Source: Vanessa cardui (Eukaryota > Arthropoda > Insecta > Lepidoptera > Nymphalidae). Taken from it: DNA of 64,000 nt. Where the stretch lies: NCBI RefSeq assembly GCF_905220365.1, contig NC_061147.1, positions 7,440,001 through 7,504,000 of the forward strand. Reading direction: 5' to 3'. A model generated the notes under the pieces. That model was not told the DNA's origin and searched no databases. It saw nothing but the letters and a program-made list of their open reading frames with translations. Shown piece by piece: positions 48,286 through 60,597 of the stretch (its first letter is position 1; every line of letters begins with the position of its first letter). Made by a program: the position numbers and the translations under genes.

Positions 48286-48994
48286 ATATAAGTGTATTAT
48301 AATGGATAAGCCATTATTTTTCTCAACTGAATATAAGATTCTGAGGAATATTTTTATCTTATATAAAATTTCATATAAGAAAATTATTTTTCTCTAACAA
48401 GACGCTGTTATCCTTATATCTCGTTTAAACTCGAATAAATACAAGATCTTAAAAAATACTAACTTCACATTTACTTAGACATGAAAATATTATACGTTAA
48501 ATTCGGTACGCTAAGAATAAACGTATTTTTATATAATAATATAAAAACTTTTTGGTATACGACCTTTGTGCTAACATATTACGCTAATTAACTTACAACC
48601 AAATAAAAAAAATAGTGTGCTTAAGAACAAAGTTTAACCTTTAATACAGTCAAATTCTATTCTATACTATGGCTACGAAAATATTATACTTAATTTAAAT
48701 ATAAGTGACATTACAATCGATTCCAAATATACAACCGAATTAAAATAACACTAAAACACATGCTAATTGTTCAACAATAATCACTTCTACATTTCGGTCG
48801 GGTTATATAAGAAAAAACTCTCAACTCCCATTCCATTAATAAAGAAAGAAGATAAATTATATAATCAACGCGTTGAGGCTGTTTTTTAATGCAGTCTTGT
48901 ACTTATACGTACTAAGACTACATACATGATACTGGAAAGATTCTTATGGAAAATTAAAACTAACATATTCCCTCAAACGAGGGATCATTAAATC

Positions 48995-49195
48995 TTTGTA
49001 TTAATTTAAATAATTGTATTTACCTAACATGTCTTTGTATTTTTGAATGTTGAAAAAGAGTAACTGAGTTTCTTGCCGGTTCTTCTCGGTTGAATCTACT
49101 TTCCGAACCGGTGGTAGTTTCGCTTGATTGTAAAATGACGATTCAAAAGTGCTTGTGGAAGCCTACTTGAATAAAGTTTATTTTGATTTGATTAT
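48995..49195 (+). mobile_element. LINE-D 3' end
   Basis: GAGTTTCTTGCCGGTTCTTC, CCGAACCGGTGGTAGTTTC and ATAAAGTTTATTTTGATTTG. Confidence 0.85.
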
Positions 49196-49304
49196 ACGAA
49201 TAATACCACAATGTCAAATGGACCTTCAGATGATAAGAGATGAATATAGATATTGTTGTTATGAGTAATATTAAAGACCAACCAATCAATAGCCCACCAA
49301 ACTT

Positions 49305-49345
49305 GTTTATACACTAGCTCACTCACCCTTCAAGCCATAACATAT
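49305..49345 (-). mobile_element. SINE-C fragment
   Basis: ACTAGCTCACTCACCCTTCA only. Confidence 0.4.
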
Positions 49346-49349
49346 TAAT

Positions 49350-50630
49350 ATAAAGCTCTGTTTACAAGAACTTAATAGTAATACTTTAACAGCATGACTT
49401 AAAATTTTAACTTCAAGAATAATTTACACTGTACTTTAATCTCATTATTCTCATCTCCTCATATATATTTCTGTCTCTTTCTGGTAATCTCTGTATTTAT
49501 GAAACCTGGATAAAGTTCGGTTGTTTTCATATTAGACTTAATTGATTACTGCCTACTCAAAGGTAAATACAAGTAAATTGTTATTCTTATTCTTTAAATA
49601 ACGTTGCTATTTTTAAACGATTGTGACGTAATTTAGAATATTTAACACATGAATAAAATAATGAAAAACATTGCCCAACCTTATTAATATACAAAGCTTA
49701 ACTGGCAACACTATGGAATACATGTTTAAGTCACATGCATTCCGAAGTGAAGAGTTTTTTTTAATTAATTAAAAAATATTACTATTAAATTTGTATTGAT
49801 TAATATTAAAACATTTAAATACCTTCATGGAAAATAGGCTCTACAACAGATTACAACTTTAAATAACATTTTTTCAAAACGACACACATACAAACTCACT
49901 CGCACACACAGACACACTCACACACACATACACAAAATAATACAATGATAATATTTTACAACATATTAATTAATAGCACACATAAATAAACATTCAAAAT
50001 AATGCAACACAGCGACAGTTACTGCGGCGCGTTGACACAGCAGATTTCATTTTTTAGGTCGGCTTCACTGTTTGGCAGGGGAATAGCTTTGACACGTCGA
50101 TTAGTCGGTCTGTGTGTCGTAACTTGTCTGAGAAAATGTATATGTTTGACGATAAAAAAAATCAAGAATGGCGTAAGTGCTATATCTTTAACGTTTGTTT
50201 CAAAAATTTTATTCTTGATTCAAATTTCATTCATTACTTACTTTGCTTATGATTTCCATTGAAATCGAATATATTTTGATACCCTGTATCTTAGGGCCAA
50301 GCGACTTCCTGATCAGTGCTTACATTTATTATTATTGAGATAAAAGAAATTTTAAAATATACGTTTTAAGTACAGCATATTTAACGCAATATTGTTTCAA
50401 ACTCTTAAGGCTCATCTTAACTCTTCAAAGTAATAAGTAAGTGTACTCGTATCCTGTACTATAATATGACAATTTTTTTTTAAATCTTTTATTATTATGT
50501 GATGTTGACTTACCAATAAATAAATTAACCGTACGTCTGTATTTACGCGTTTAATAATTACGTCATCCACTATTAATCATGTAAAATAATTATTTATTAA
50601 TAATGCCTTTGCCCTGTATAATTTAAACAT
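49350..50630. other. Unannotated AT-rich intron
   Basis: A CA-rich tract lies at 49881-49935; the 86-codon frame at 50002-50262 has no recognisable domain. Confidence 0.45.
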
Positions 50631-50639
50631 TGATTAAAT

Positions 50640-50850
50640 AGACTTTAATATAGAGGTAGCAAAACGAATTCTTCTATCCATCAATGGGGTACTGGAATCG
50701 ATCTTTATACCGATTTTGAACACTGCAACCCCTGCACAAGGGTTTACCCAGTAAAAAACCAGCGGTACCCTCTCCGTCTTTCGATGGACGCTACGGGATC
50801 GCTTACGCATGCTACCGTGACTTGAACACTGCAACCCTATTCTATGCTAT
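50640..50850 (-). repeat. Possible unclassified repeat with internal duplication
   Basis: GAACACTGCAACCC occurs twice, near 50708 and 50824, bracketing a GC-richer stretch. The 66-codon reverse frame here is not protein-like. No family is assigned. Confidence 0.3.
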
Positions 50851-50894
50851 GTGTTTGATAGTAAATGGGCAATACTACCCGAAGTCAAAGAGAC

Positions 50895-51015
50895 TAAGAA
50901 AGATTAAGGCGTTAGCAATGTTGAGAACTAAGATGCTAAGGCCATTGTACCTATAGCTGGCCGTTGTAGTACGCAGTCACGTTTCAAGTTGAAACATAAC
51001 AGTACTAACTATCGA
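50895..51015 (-). mobile_element. SINE-C, degenerate
   Basis: GAGAACTAAGATGCTAAGGC, CATTGTACCTATAGCTGG and GAAACATAACAGTACTAAC follow the reverse element. Confidence 0.5.
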
Positions 51016-51026
51016 TGCTTAAACAT

Positions 51027-51250
51027 ATCATCATCATCAGCCCGTTTTCGTCCACTGCTGGACATAGGCCTCTCCAAGCGCACGCCACTGTGGTCTTTCT
51101 CCGGCTACTCGCATCCAGCTCCTGCCTGCCGCCTTGCGTAAATCGTCACTCCACCGTGCCTGAGGACGTCCTACACTACGTTTGCCGCGACGCGGTTTCC
51201 ACTCTAGAACGCGTTTTCCCCAACAGTTTTCGGTTCTGCGACAACATTAA
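51027..51250 (-). mobile_element. LINE-E 3' end, longer copy
   Basis: CATCATCATCAGCCC, then the same 3' block, continuing into ORF-end sequence (AATCGTCACTCCACCGTGCC; GTCCTACACTACGTTTGCC). A SINE-B follows directly. Confidence 0.75.
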
Positions 51251-51251
51251 A

Positions 51252-51540
51252 CATATGCAGCCTGTAAATTGCCCACTACTCGGCTAAGGCCTTCTCACCC
51301 TTTGGCTAGGCTAGTAGTCCATCACGCTTCTCCAATACAGGTTGGTGGATTCACATGTGGCACAATCGATGGAATTAGACACATGTAGGTCTCCTCACGA
51401 TGTTTTATATCACCGCTGAGCATGTAATGAATTACAAACACAAATGAGGCACATGACAATTCAGTGGTGCTTACTTCGGTTTAAACTTGCAATCAACAGT
51501 TATGATATACGCATTCTAGCCACTGGACCACCTCGGTCCT
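51252..51540 (-). mobile_element. SINE-B, diverged
   Basis: The reverse copy runs from GCAGCCTGTAAATTGCCCAC to CACTGGACCACCTCGG. Confidence 0.75.
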
Positions 51541-52077
51541 AATTTAAAAGTAAAATATTATTATACTGATAAGTGGTTGACCTTGGATGGCACAAAGCCT
51601 GGACATTAAGATATATACAAGCACTGATATCACTGTCCTGAATACTGATACTGACTAGCCCGGAATAGTTTACCTCCAAACTCCAGGCTGATACAGACAT
51701 TTTGTTGTGAGACTCAAAACTTTTCACTGTATGATGTTTGATTTGAAGAACTTGGGATCTGCCTTACGAGCTATCTGATAGAACAAGTATAAGACATTCC
51801 TTATGACAACAGTGTATTACTATGATATCTAAGATACTTTTAATTATCCTAACTTAATCGTCTTTCCTATCCAGTAAAGATGACTGGGAGGTAACCTTTG
51901 TTACTTAACATGCATGTATTTTTAATCAGTAAAACTTTATATGTATATATATTGTATTTTAAAAATTGAATTTTAATTGAATATACTATTTATAATACTA
52001 ATATTTTATTTTGTTTGCATAAAAATGTTCAATCAAATCATAATATAGTTATGTTACAGTATTTTATAAAAATAAAG

Positions 52078-52150
52078 ATTCCAAGAATTCTCAAAGAAGA
52101 TTTAATCAAGAAGAACCGACAATAAAATTAGTAGCTATTGTTAGTATTAA
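52078..52150 (-). mobile_element. LINE-D-like 3' end, degenerate
   Basis: AGAAGAACCGACAATAAAAT only. Confidence 0.35.
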
Positions 52151-52339
52151 CCAAATAATATATTTATCCTTCAATATAAATTTTCATCGAAACCCCCACC
52201 CCTATTTAATTTAGGTGATTCTTTTTCAATTCTCACCTAAGATTCATAAAAGAATCCTAACGAAATATAATCCAGCTAGAACCGCTGATTCAAGCTATTA
52301 TTATATGTCAGTCAGTTATTATAAAATCAAAAGTACATT

Positions 52340-52412
52340 TATCTCTTTCTCGCATCTCGATTTGATATTAGACAGAAAGCGACGCAGCATTGTTTAACTA
52401 ATTACTCCTTAG
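52340..52412 (+). repeat. Short dispersed repeat F, copy 2
   Basis: It shares TCTCTTTCTCGC, TCGATTTGATATTAGACAG and TTGTTTAACTAATTACTCC with the copy at 17215. Confidence 0.5.
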
Positions 52413-52504
52413 ACATTATTCAAAGCCATTAATGTTTACGAAGAGAAGCAACAGAGTGCTAAGACGAACTACTGTCATCATTAGTACAAATACACTTAAA
52501 CAAA

Positions 52505-52770
52505 AAGTATCCACTCAGTGAGATCTACAAATTGGTAGTGCAAACTGTTCAACCGCCAAGTATCAATACTAATTATTATTTTGATTCGGTTTTAAGGGTG
52601 AGTGAGCCAGTGTATCGAGAGACACATGGAATATACACCTTAGCTTTTGTTGTCGTATTGCCCTGTTAAGGTTTGTTTATGTATAATCGATGTAGATAAT
52701 ATAACCTATCGGTGTTAGCCAACGGTTTAGCAAGTTGCTTATTTGTCAGGCTGCCTACCGATATGAAATA
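52505..52770 (+). mobile_element. SINE-C, degenerate
   Basis: CAACCGCCAAGTATCAATAC and GGGTGAGTGAGCCAGTGTAT identify it; the 3' half is hardly recognisable. Confidence 0.5.
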
Positions 52771-52954
52771 AAATATTAATATTAGTAAAGAGCTTAGAAC
52801 GTCGTTAAGTAGAGCTATATTTAAGATATTTTTAACGCTTTTAAATAACTTATAGTCAAACTTTCAAGTATATTCAACTTTATTACTTGTATTATATTAC
52901 TTTATCAGTCAGTACGATTATAAGGTAATATTACTATCTCTTGGATTAACGAAT

Positions 52955-53060
52955 AGCGCAGTTGAAAGAGTGTAGGTTTTAGCCAATGTTAGGGAGTTCA
53001 AATCCGGGCCGGGGTAAATGTTTAACTTATGTATGTTTTATAACGAGTTCGGCGGTGAAC
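52955..53060 (+). mobile_element. Possible tRNA-derived SINE head
   Basis: TAGCGCAGTTGAAAGAG and GGAGTTCAAATCCGGG resemble Pol III boxes A and B, but the arms do not fold into a convincing tRNA. Confidence 0.3.
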
Positions 53061-53299
53061 CGGAATAAAATCACTTTAGTGAGGTTTTCGTGGGTGTATG
53101 TATAGGTGTATGTATGTGTGTGTATTTTAAAATATAAAAATCAATACATCAACAAAATTGAGTTTCAATTTCATATTATTTTTCTTAGACTGTAATTTTT
53201 AAACAATTTCATATAAGATACAGATGAAAGTACATTCTCCATCAGACATATTACTCTTTACTTCAATAATAAAAAACCTTTAAAAAATAAAGAAAAACC

Positions 53300-54360
53300 A
53301 TAAAAGCAGCCGTCTTGCGATGCGTTATCATTTTTATATGTTCACCCCCCCTCTCAACCCTTTTAAGTCTCCCACCCCCCAGATGCAAGCTCACTCACAC
53401 ATGGAAAAACATCTATAAATGGGTTAAAGAAAAATGTGTCTACCTGAAAACGTACGATGCATGCATTTTTTTATTCCTCTTACATTTTCTTTTCCATCCG
53501 CGATTCTCATATCGCCGATATAAAACTGAAAAATACATTAAAATCCTGTAAACGAAAAACAACTTTATTACATCGATATAACGCACGAAACAGAACGGCA
53601 TTGCGCAAAAAAACAGAGCACCCATACACGAAAATTTCACTCGCGTACACACAAAACCGCGCCGTTTAGAAAAAAAATAAAGCGCACACATATAAATCGC
53701 ATGCAGTTCGAAAGGGATGCACTCAGAGTCATAAAATACACACACTAGCTCAAAACTCACCAACACAGGCACACCACGACCCGAGTCTGGATACACAGAC
53801 ACGTGTGATACGATCCGAAACTCCACACACGCGCGCGATCCAAGAAAACCTTCAATGTGTTGTGGAAATGCTTTTCCTTGCAGCAACCTCTCGGGAAGAG
53901 TTTCATAGCGAATACCTCGCGGTAAAGACATCTAGACGTTCTCTAAAAAAATTCAGAATTTAAAAATAATTTTAATACAAAATAGTGGTCCAATCGAAGG
54001 CCGCTTAAAAAATTGTCGCTTTAAAATAGTCAAGTAATCGATCGGTCATGCCGTTCGGTATTCAAAACTTCACCCGTTTCGCGGCGTAAAAAAACGTGTT
54101 CGAAAATTAAATATAAAAAATATGTTTTCATTTAAAGAAATCGGTGATGGCGATTCGCGCCAAAAGAAGTACAGTGATTGACCGTGAACGCAGTATTAAA
54201 TCATAATTGAAAGTTTTGATTGCATTGTTAGCGATGGTTCAAGAGACACGTGTCTCGATTAGTGATGTAAATGTGTACGTTAATGAGTGTGTAGGTGTGT
54301 GCGTCCGTGTAGCCGTCTCTGTAAGATAGCTGGCGATAATCGACCTTTTGCGTGTTGTTC
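53300..54360. promoter_or_regulatory. CpG-containing, repeat-poor region upstream of exon B
   Basis: About 1 kb is rich in CG and CA/GT steps and lies 2.7-3.8 kb before exon B. A donor-like TCT-GTAAGA at 54330 could close an untranslated first exon on the + strand, to be joined to the acceptor-like site at 56894. A 163-codon - strand frame (53440-53931) is open but lacks domain-like sequence. A promoter for the exon B transcript is the favoured but unproven reading. Confidence 0.3.
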
Positions 54361-54364
54361 TCTT

Positions 54365-56890
54365 TTTAATTTTCGCGGTATTTGAATATGACATGCATTT
54401 TTGTTTTAATTATTAATGAGCTTAGCATTTATTCCTTTTGCCAAACATTATACCTCTGTCAGATCTGATTAGATATTATGTGTTATTTGAAAATAATATT
54501 TTAAAATTAATTTTGAATTACTTTGAAACTAATTGTTGTTTATTAAATTATAAACTGATTAAATAATGCCCGGTTTAAATGGAATCTTTTTAAGTCTTAT
54601 TGGATTATATATTAAATACTTTTCTTTTAAATAAATAAGCGATTCAATTTTATATTCAATTTTTCACATTTTCTTTGTCCTAAAAATTTCAGTATATGAT
54701 ACTGTTGTATCAAACTCATGACAGTTTGTTCCTAATATCTTATTTGAATAAATAAGAAAAAAAACCTCTTTGATTTGTTACAACATATTCACACAAACAG
54801 TGTTAATCTAATTGGATTTTTAGTTATTTTTCGTTTACCATTAAAATAGATATCGAAATTATTTCAATTCTATTTTTAATGACGTAATGAATTAAACTGT
54901 ATTTGTGTGTTTTTCATTTGAACGAGCATTTTAATTTATTTGTTAAAACGTTAAGCCTATCAACGCGGCGAATGAAAGCTGTTTATCTGAAACAAGCATC
55001 CTCGTTTTATAGGACCTTTTTGAACGTGTAATAATATATAACCTTTTTAAAACACCTAAAACACCTTTGTAAGTGGACAGCATTATTATATAATACAACC
55101 TACTGAAGTTGGTATGTTATTAATTATTTTGAGGCGGATGTATGCGGTCGCTCTTCGCCTAATTTTTTCTTAATAAATTTCGTAAAATGAAAAATTTTGT
55201 AGCTCTTATTAGGGAATCACTGGCACTTTTTTTTGCTTCTTTATTAATCATAACGCAATATTTTAGCTTTCTAGTTTTTAGCACTACACTATATCTATAT
55301 TTTTTAATAATATATTTAATTGTGTGTAAACAACTTACTATTTTCTTTAATAAATTTTGCTGACATTTTAATTAGTCTAACTAGAAACATATATTTTTTA
55401 AATAATATAATATCATAAATAAGTACTATTATCAATAATAATTTCAAAGCTAAGCTTCTAGAAGGAAAGCTTAGCATTCATCGATACATAACAATAAAAT
55501 TCTTTAGAAGATTCCAATCGGGTATATTACAAAACTATATAAAATATAATAGATCTTATTGCTATTGTAATACAGTTGAATTTACCGCTACAATAATATC
55601 GTAGATAAAGACAGTTTTAAAGGCGCCATTGGTTTAAAGAACTTTATCCTTAAGAGAACATAATACGAGCGTAATATTCTGTCCAGTAATAATAGTTTTG
55701 ATATTAATTTTATATGGAAATGATAATCTTTTAAGGCCTTCTTTGTGTTGTTATAGATTTTTCACACATATACACACATGTATAAACGCACACATACAAC
55801 AATCATAATTATTCTTATTTTGAATATAGTTTTCGATTTTTTTAATACGATGTTCATTGACTAGTTGAGTATTCTTATTTTGAATGAAATTTTTTTTATG
55901 GCTATGTGTCTTGTCCTTTTCTCCGTCGCGGCAAAATCGATCGTTTTCTAAAAATGTAAAAAATTGCCGTATTATCGCATGTACGTGGCAAAGTTGATTG
56001 AGAGTTAGTTTATGATTCACACTGCAGTATACTTTATATGGTACATGACACAGGTGTTACCCACGATATTAATGATAATACATCAAGTCATATCAAGTGT
56101 TATAATAAGTAAATCATCAGTGCAATAATTATAATCTGTGTCAAATTATCACATTATTAAGTCATTGTCAAGTTGAGATAAAAAAAAAACTTTTTTGGTG
56201 TCAGTTTCGTGACATATCGTTTTTTATCTGTGCAAATATTCTATCGCTCAAAATTAAGTACGATCGTAATTACCATAGAGGATTTATATATTTGTATCTT
56301 TTTTTTAATGGTCTCGTTCGGTTATTCTGCAACGTTTATTCGTATAAGTCTTAAATATAACAGGTTATATGAGATAAAAATATGAGTCACAAAAATATAT
56401 CAAGTCCGACCTAGATACGAGAATGTCGTGGAGACCAATCGATTTTAATTTTACTGCTTTTATTTTAAGACTTCCTCATATAACTTTTGTATGAAACAAC
56501 ATTTCAGTATAATAAAAGACGTCGAAAATGCTTCAGATTCTTCGATAAAGTTTAACATTCTTGGGAATACATCCAAGTCATTGTATTACGTATTCAAATT
56601 CGAGATGCAATGTACGAAATTTTATTCTCACAACTGAAAAGATTATTAAATCGAATATAAATGAATATAAAACACATATTTCCGAATGTTTATTTCAAGT
56701 AAATGAAATTCTTGTTTAACATAACACAGATACTAAAATGTATTTACAAATGGTAGATAAGACGTTTAAAACATTATAGCAAATTTAAATTTCGAATCGA
56801 AAAACGGGTGAAGTTTAAGACATGCTTAAAAGTAATAAGTAGAAATTGTTTAAAGTAAGTTCAATTACATCAAAACTTGATTCCACTTTC
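54365..56890. other. Repeat-poor AT-rich sequence upstream of exon B
   Basis: No transposon recognised over 2.5 kb, unlike most of the intron. The absence of insertions may reflect regulatory content, but no motif cluster is evident. Confidence 0.4.
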
Positions 56891-56894
56891 ACAG

Positions 56895-57058
56895 CTACGG
56901 TCCAGCCACCTCCTAACCCAACGATAGTTCCTAAAAATACCTAAATAACTTTAATTATGGAGAAATATTTATTTTTATTTTAAATATAAATAGACACTAG
57001 AGTAAATTGTGATTATAATAATATATTTGTAAATAAAGTGACGTATAGTGCCAATAAT
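56895..57058 (+). other. Likely 5' UTR of exon B transcript
   Basis: CCACTTTCACAG ending at 56894 resembles a splice acceptor. The AT-rich leader that would follow has no ATG before 57059 that opens a long frame. A local transcription start is the alternative. Confidence 0.3.
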
Positions 57059-57562
57059 ATGTCGGTTACACTTTCGAATTCGAACGTATTTATGAAGAAA
57101 CAAATGAATTTTCCAATGAAGAGAGAATTTGATGAATTCAATTCAGATGATAATAAGGATCAAAATGAAACGTTCAGCGATGCAAATTCGGAAGCTAGCG
57201 ACGTCGAAAACAACCCAAACGACGAGGGATCGGGCACAGCCTTAGATTATACAGAAAACGCTCTATCCCTTCACCCGATGGCAGATTTTATAAAGAAGGA
57301 GTTCCTACCTGAATTCGACTTTTCGAATCCGTTTAGAAATCAAAATCTCGCTTTCAAGGATGGCTTTCAAAACACGAGGTCTCCTTTCCTCCTGCCGACG
57401 CAACTTTATAAAAGTTTCCTGGCTACACTTAGTAAGAGGCGACGGAATGTTACTGATTGTTATTCGCTTTATTCGAGAAATATGCTTTTTTCGAATGGTT
57501 TCGGTTTGGAAACGTCGGATGATGAGAACAACGCGGATAGAATCACTAATTCGCCTGATGAG
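57059..57562 (+). CDS. Alternative first coding exon B of the same gene
   Basis: The ATG at 57059 has A at -3 and opens 168 codons up to GAG at 57560-57562, followed by a donor (GTAAAT). Unspliced, the frame would close after 15 more codons, so the donor is the natural end. The peptide starts MSVTLSNSNV. It has an acidic Asp/Glu/Asn/Ser-rich stretch at about residues 24-60, a hydrophobic-acidic patch ending FLPEFDF near 82-88, a basic KRRR at 126-129 and a second acidic stretch near 152-168. MKRE (20-23) and IKKE (78-81) fit the SUMO-acceptor pattern. This mix is typical of disordered regulatory N-termini. Phase 0 at its end lets it join the exon at 57981, as exon A does, so it is best read as an alternative N-terminus from a second promoter. 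An acceptor-like site at 56894 may mark a spliced 5' UTR. No family was recognised. Confidence 0.72.
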
Positions 57563-57980
57563 GTAAATTTAGTGTCAATGATTAAAAAGGTTCTATTGAT
57601 AATTTAAATAAAATTCAATTGTTGTATGCTGTGGTGTCAGAATTTTTTTAAAATAAATGTAAAAAATGGAAAGTTGTCTTCTAATATTCATACTAGATAT
57701 AAAAGAAGAATAAAATTAAAATCAACTATTTCTCATTGTACATTTTCTTATTCAGTTCTAACAAGAAAATGTCCTTCAAAATATTCTAGTCTTATTATGT
57801 AAAATATATTTTTAAATAAGTTCCATATAAAAATTTAGACTTAACTATGAAATAATATCAAATTCTCTGTATAGGTTATCTGATATAATTTTGATTAATA
57901 ACATAAGGATCTCCTATATTCTTCTTCCAAAGGGAATCTTGTCTTAAATTTGCCAAAACTCATACTGAGTTTTGTTCCAG

Positions 57981-58080
57981 AAGGCGGGTGCGTCATCAGC
58001 GTTCGTTTGGAGCGGCGGGGGGGTGACAGGGGGAGGGGGGCAGGAGCAAGCGGTCGCGCAGCCCGCCGCCGTGCCTACTG
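57981..58080 (+). CDS. Shared internal exon C, Gly/Ala/Gln-rich
   Basis: The exon follows an acceptor ending TTTTGTTCCAG and is followed by GTAAGA. It is 100 nt long, entering in phase 0 and leaving with one base of a split Gly codon. It encodes about 33 residues, mostly Gly, Ala, Val, Gln and Pro, including GGGG runs. The base composition is strikingly GC-rich against both introns. Both first exons (3627-3803 and 57059-57562) end in the phase it needs. It is a low-complexity linker with no motif of known function. The intron before it, from exon B, is 418 nt. Confidence 0.75.
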
Positions 58081-58734
58081 GTAAGATATTTCATATTCTT
58101 AAGAATATTCTTCAAAAGAATCTCCTGGTGCAATTTGTGTGCACCAGGGTGGTACGAATATACAAGTAAGCATGTTTCTCAATTTAAGTGATTTAAGAGT
58201 TAATTTTGCAGGGATCACTTCTTATTTTGTACAGACTGACTGACTGGTGACATTAAAAATGCTACAAAAAAAAATTAATACATTGAAGATTAAAAAATTG
58301 AGATGTCATATTAATAGTTACACAAATCTTAGTAGTTACACTTATACTCAAACGAAATTGTAGTCAAAGAATGATAAATATGATAATAAAAAGGACGATT
58401 GACTACAAATAATATAACTTCTCTGAAACGTATTTATGATTTTATTAAATATAATTTATATTAAACATTTTATTTCATGAATTGACCTAAGTATAAATTG
58501 TTAGATGTGGTATTATTCCTATAAATCAAAATTAAGTTAAATTAAATAATATACTTTAATCATGTAGAACTACATACATTTAGAAAAGGCAATAAATTTG
58601 TTCTTAAACATATTATTTAAATAAATAGGTACGAATTTTACTTGTGCGAAGTCGGAACTGATGATATATAACTTACTGCTCTAAATATCTAAATTATCAA
58701 AACACAGATTAATCGACAAGACATACTGATAAAA

Positions 58735-58918
58735 TCTATATTAATATTATAAATGTGAAAGTTACTATGTCTATCTGTCTGTCTGACCTAACCGCCAAAC
58801 CGAATTGGATTATATTTGGTATGAAGGAAACTTGAACTCCTAGAAAAGACAGGCTACTTTTTGCCTGAAACATGACCAACACCCTAAAAGGCGAGCAAAA
58901 CCACGGGTGGATACTAGT
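58735..58918 (+). mobile_element. Helitron-like repeat in intron C-D
   Basis: ATTAATATTATAAATGTGAA to ACGGGTGGATACTAGT. Confidence 0.75.
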
Positions 58919-58954
58919 TTGTTATAAATTAGTGGATGCTAAGCGATTGATTAT

Positions 58955-59032
58955 CATTGATACATCTCGCTCGCTCATCGTTGATTTGACATTTGTAAGA
59001 AGAAGAAAGCACTGTTTAACCAATTACCCCCG
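58955..59032 (+). repeat. Short dispersed repeat F, copy 3
   Basis: It shares CGTTGATTTGACATTTG, AAGAAGAAAGCACTG and TTTAACCAATTACCCC with copies 1 and 2. Confidence 0.5.
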
Positions 59033-59871
59033 TATTTAAAGTATACCGTTAGAGTTTTCAAATTTAGAATATACCCAAGTTTTATAGTTTGTTTTAATAT
59101 CATATAAATAATAATCTGTGCGAATCATCCTTTGATTTTCATAGTGTGATTATTTTTAACAAGTAGATTCGGATAAGGACTTTTCTCGCGTAGAATGCTT
59201 ACTACAAATTCGACAAGAGTGGTCTACGTGGGCATATTTCATACACCGTAGTGTATGTAAAGACACATGCACTATTCTTACCCTAATAATCTGATGGGGC
59301 ACCAAACTCAACAGGAAATAGTTCATTCATGCGTAAATCATGCTAACTTACAGACTCAAAAAAGAATACTGGGTTTCGTAATTCTGACAAAACTCAGTAT
59401 TTTTTTGATAGCCCCAGCGCAGGAATCGAACTCAGAACCTTGGAATCTTCTTTCATAGCTCTGAACACACGAAGCATGCCAGACAAATATTGTTTCATAA
59501 GGTTTTGATAACAAACATGTCATACAGAAAACAAACTCAGGTATATAGATATTCCTTTGTTAAAGCTATATAATAAATACATTTTCAACTAGGTTTTTTT
59601 TTTTTTAAATATTAGATTAAAAATTATAATATAAAGACTTCTCTGTATGTTATTCAGTCTGTGCAGTCAAAAAACAATGCGTCTGCTTAATTATGCGGTT
59701 TGTATTTTACATTTTATTTACGGAATCGATTGAACTGAAGCAATCAGCTACCACAATCAGTCTTACGTTTAATCAAGAGTATACAAACACGAAGCAATTA
59801 TAACAGTAATGCTTAAATAACCCATTACTTGAGGAAGTTTTTTTAAGAAGATTTTTGAAGCATCGTTAATG

Positions 59872-60064
59872 TACAGTCAAAGAAAACCTTCGTCATATTT
59901 CCAATTAATTCCTTTATCAAGTCTTAAACTCTTAGTACCTTTTGAATCTAAACATCAAATCATTGCGACGCAATATGTCATTCTCGATCGGTAAATCAGA
60001 TCACTCATACTAAGCACACGGAAATAGATCTTAAGGTGACGAAACTTTTCTTATCCCGACTATA
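59872..60064 (-). mobile_element. MITE family 1, copy 2 (inverted)
   Basis: It is the reverse complement of the element at 5452-5637, with the same inner stretches (CCTTTTGAATCTAAACATC; GACGCAATATGTCATTCTCG) and ends AAAACCTTCGTC and CTTATCCCGACTATAC. Confidence 0.6.
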
Positions 60065-60299
60065 CAGCTGATGAATTACAATTTCCTCCTACATCTTTAA
60101 TTTTTTTACTCATGAAACTCAATGAAGGTTGTACAGGTTAAAATCCGTGATTAACATTTAAAATTCAGATGTATAGATGATTGAACTGGGTCCATGTAGA
60201 TTAGTAACATTGTAAAATATATCAACAACTACAATTACTACTAAAAACTATTTAATTGTGAGTCATAATCACAACTAAAAAGCTATTTTTAATTGTATG

Positions 60300-60485
60300 T
60301 GTTATGTCACTCGCGTTTCATGGGTTGATTGTAGTGTGTTAGGCAAAAAATATTATCCTATATCTTTCCTTGGCATTCAAGGTTGCTACATAGCAAATTT
60401 CGTCAAATTCGGTTCATTGTTTTGACACTGAAAGAGCGACAGATAGACAGATTTACTTACACATATATAATATTAGCATAGATTA
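60300..60485 (-). mobile_element. Helitron-like repeat in intron C-D, inverted
   Basis: GTCACTCGCGTTTCATGG to CACATATATAATATTAGCAT; the terminal GC block is worn. Confidence 0.65.
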
Positions 60486-60597
60486 TTTTATGAATTTGAT
60501 TATTTTAGAAAAACGGACAAGACACTACATGACATAGAAGACCTTACTGATAAAATTTGTCATAAATTAGAAAATCTTAAATTTAGAACTGATTTTT

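Larger units (their letters stand above)
3804..57980 (+). other. 54 kb intron between exon A and exon C
   Basis: This giant intron is inferred from the phase-compatible splice sites at its ends. It contains exon B, five tRNA genes, several repeat-poor islands and most of the window's transposon fragments. Long first introns with several promoters are common in developmental transcription-factor genes. Confidence 0.55.

Noticed and set aside
53440..53931. 163-codon open frame on the - strand
   Set aside because: No domain, no repeat-family match and no splice support; biased composition in GC-richer DNA is enough to keep it open. Kept only as part of a candidate regulatory region.
57360..57566. 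68-codon second frame inside exon B
   Set aside because: Shadow of exon B in another frame; no separate start context.
59395..59470. tRNA-like reverse sequence with GAGTTCGATTCC
   Set aside because: Only a box B-like core is present; no cloverleaf and no clear SINE body.
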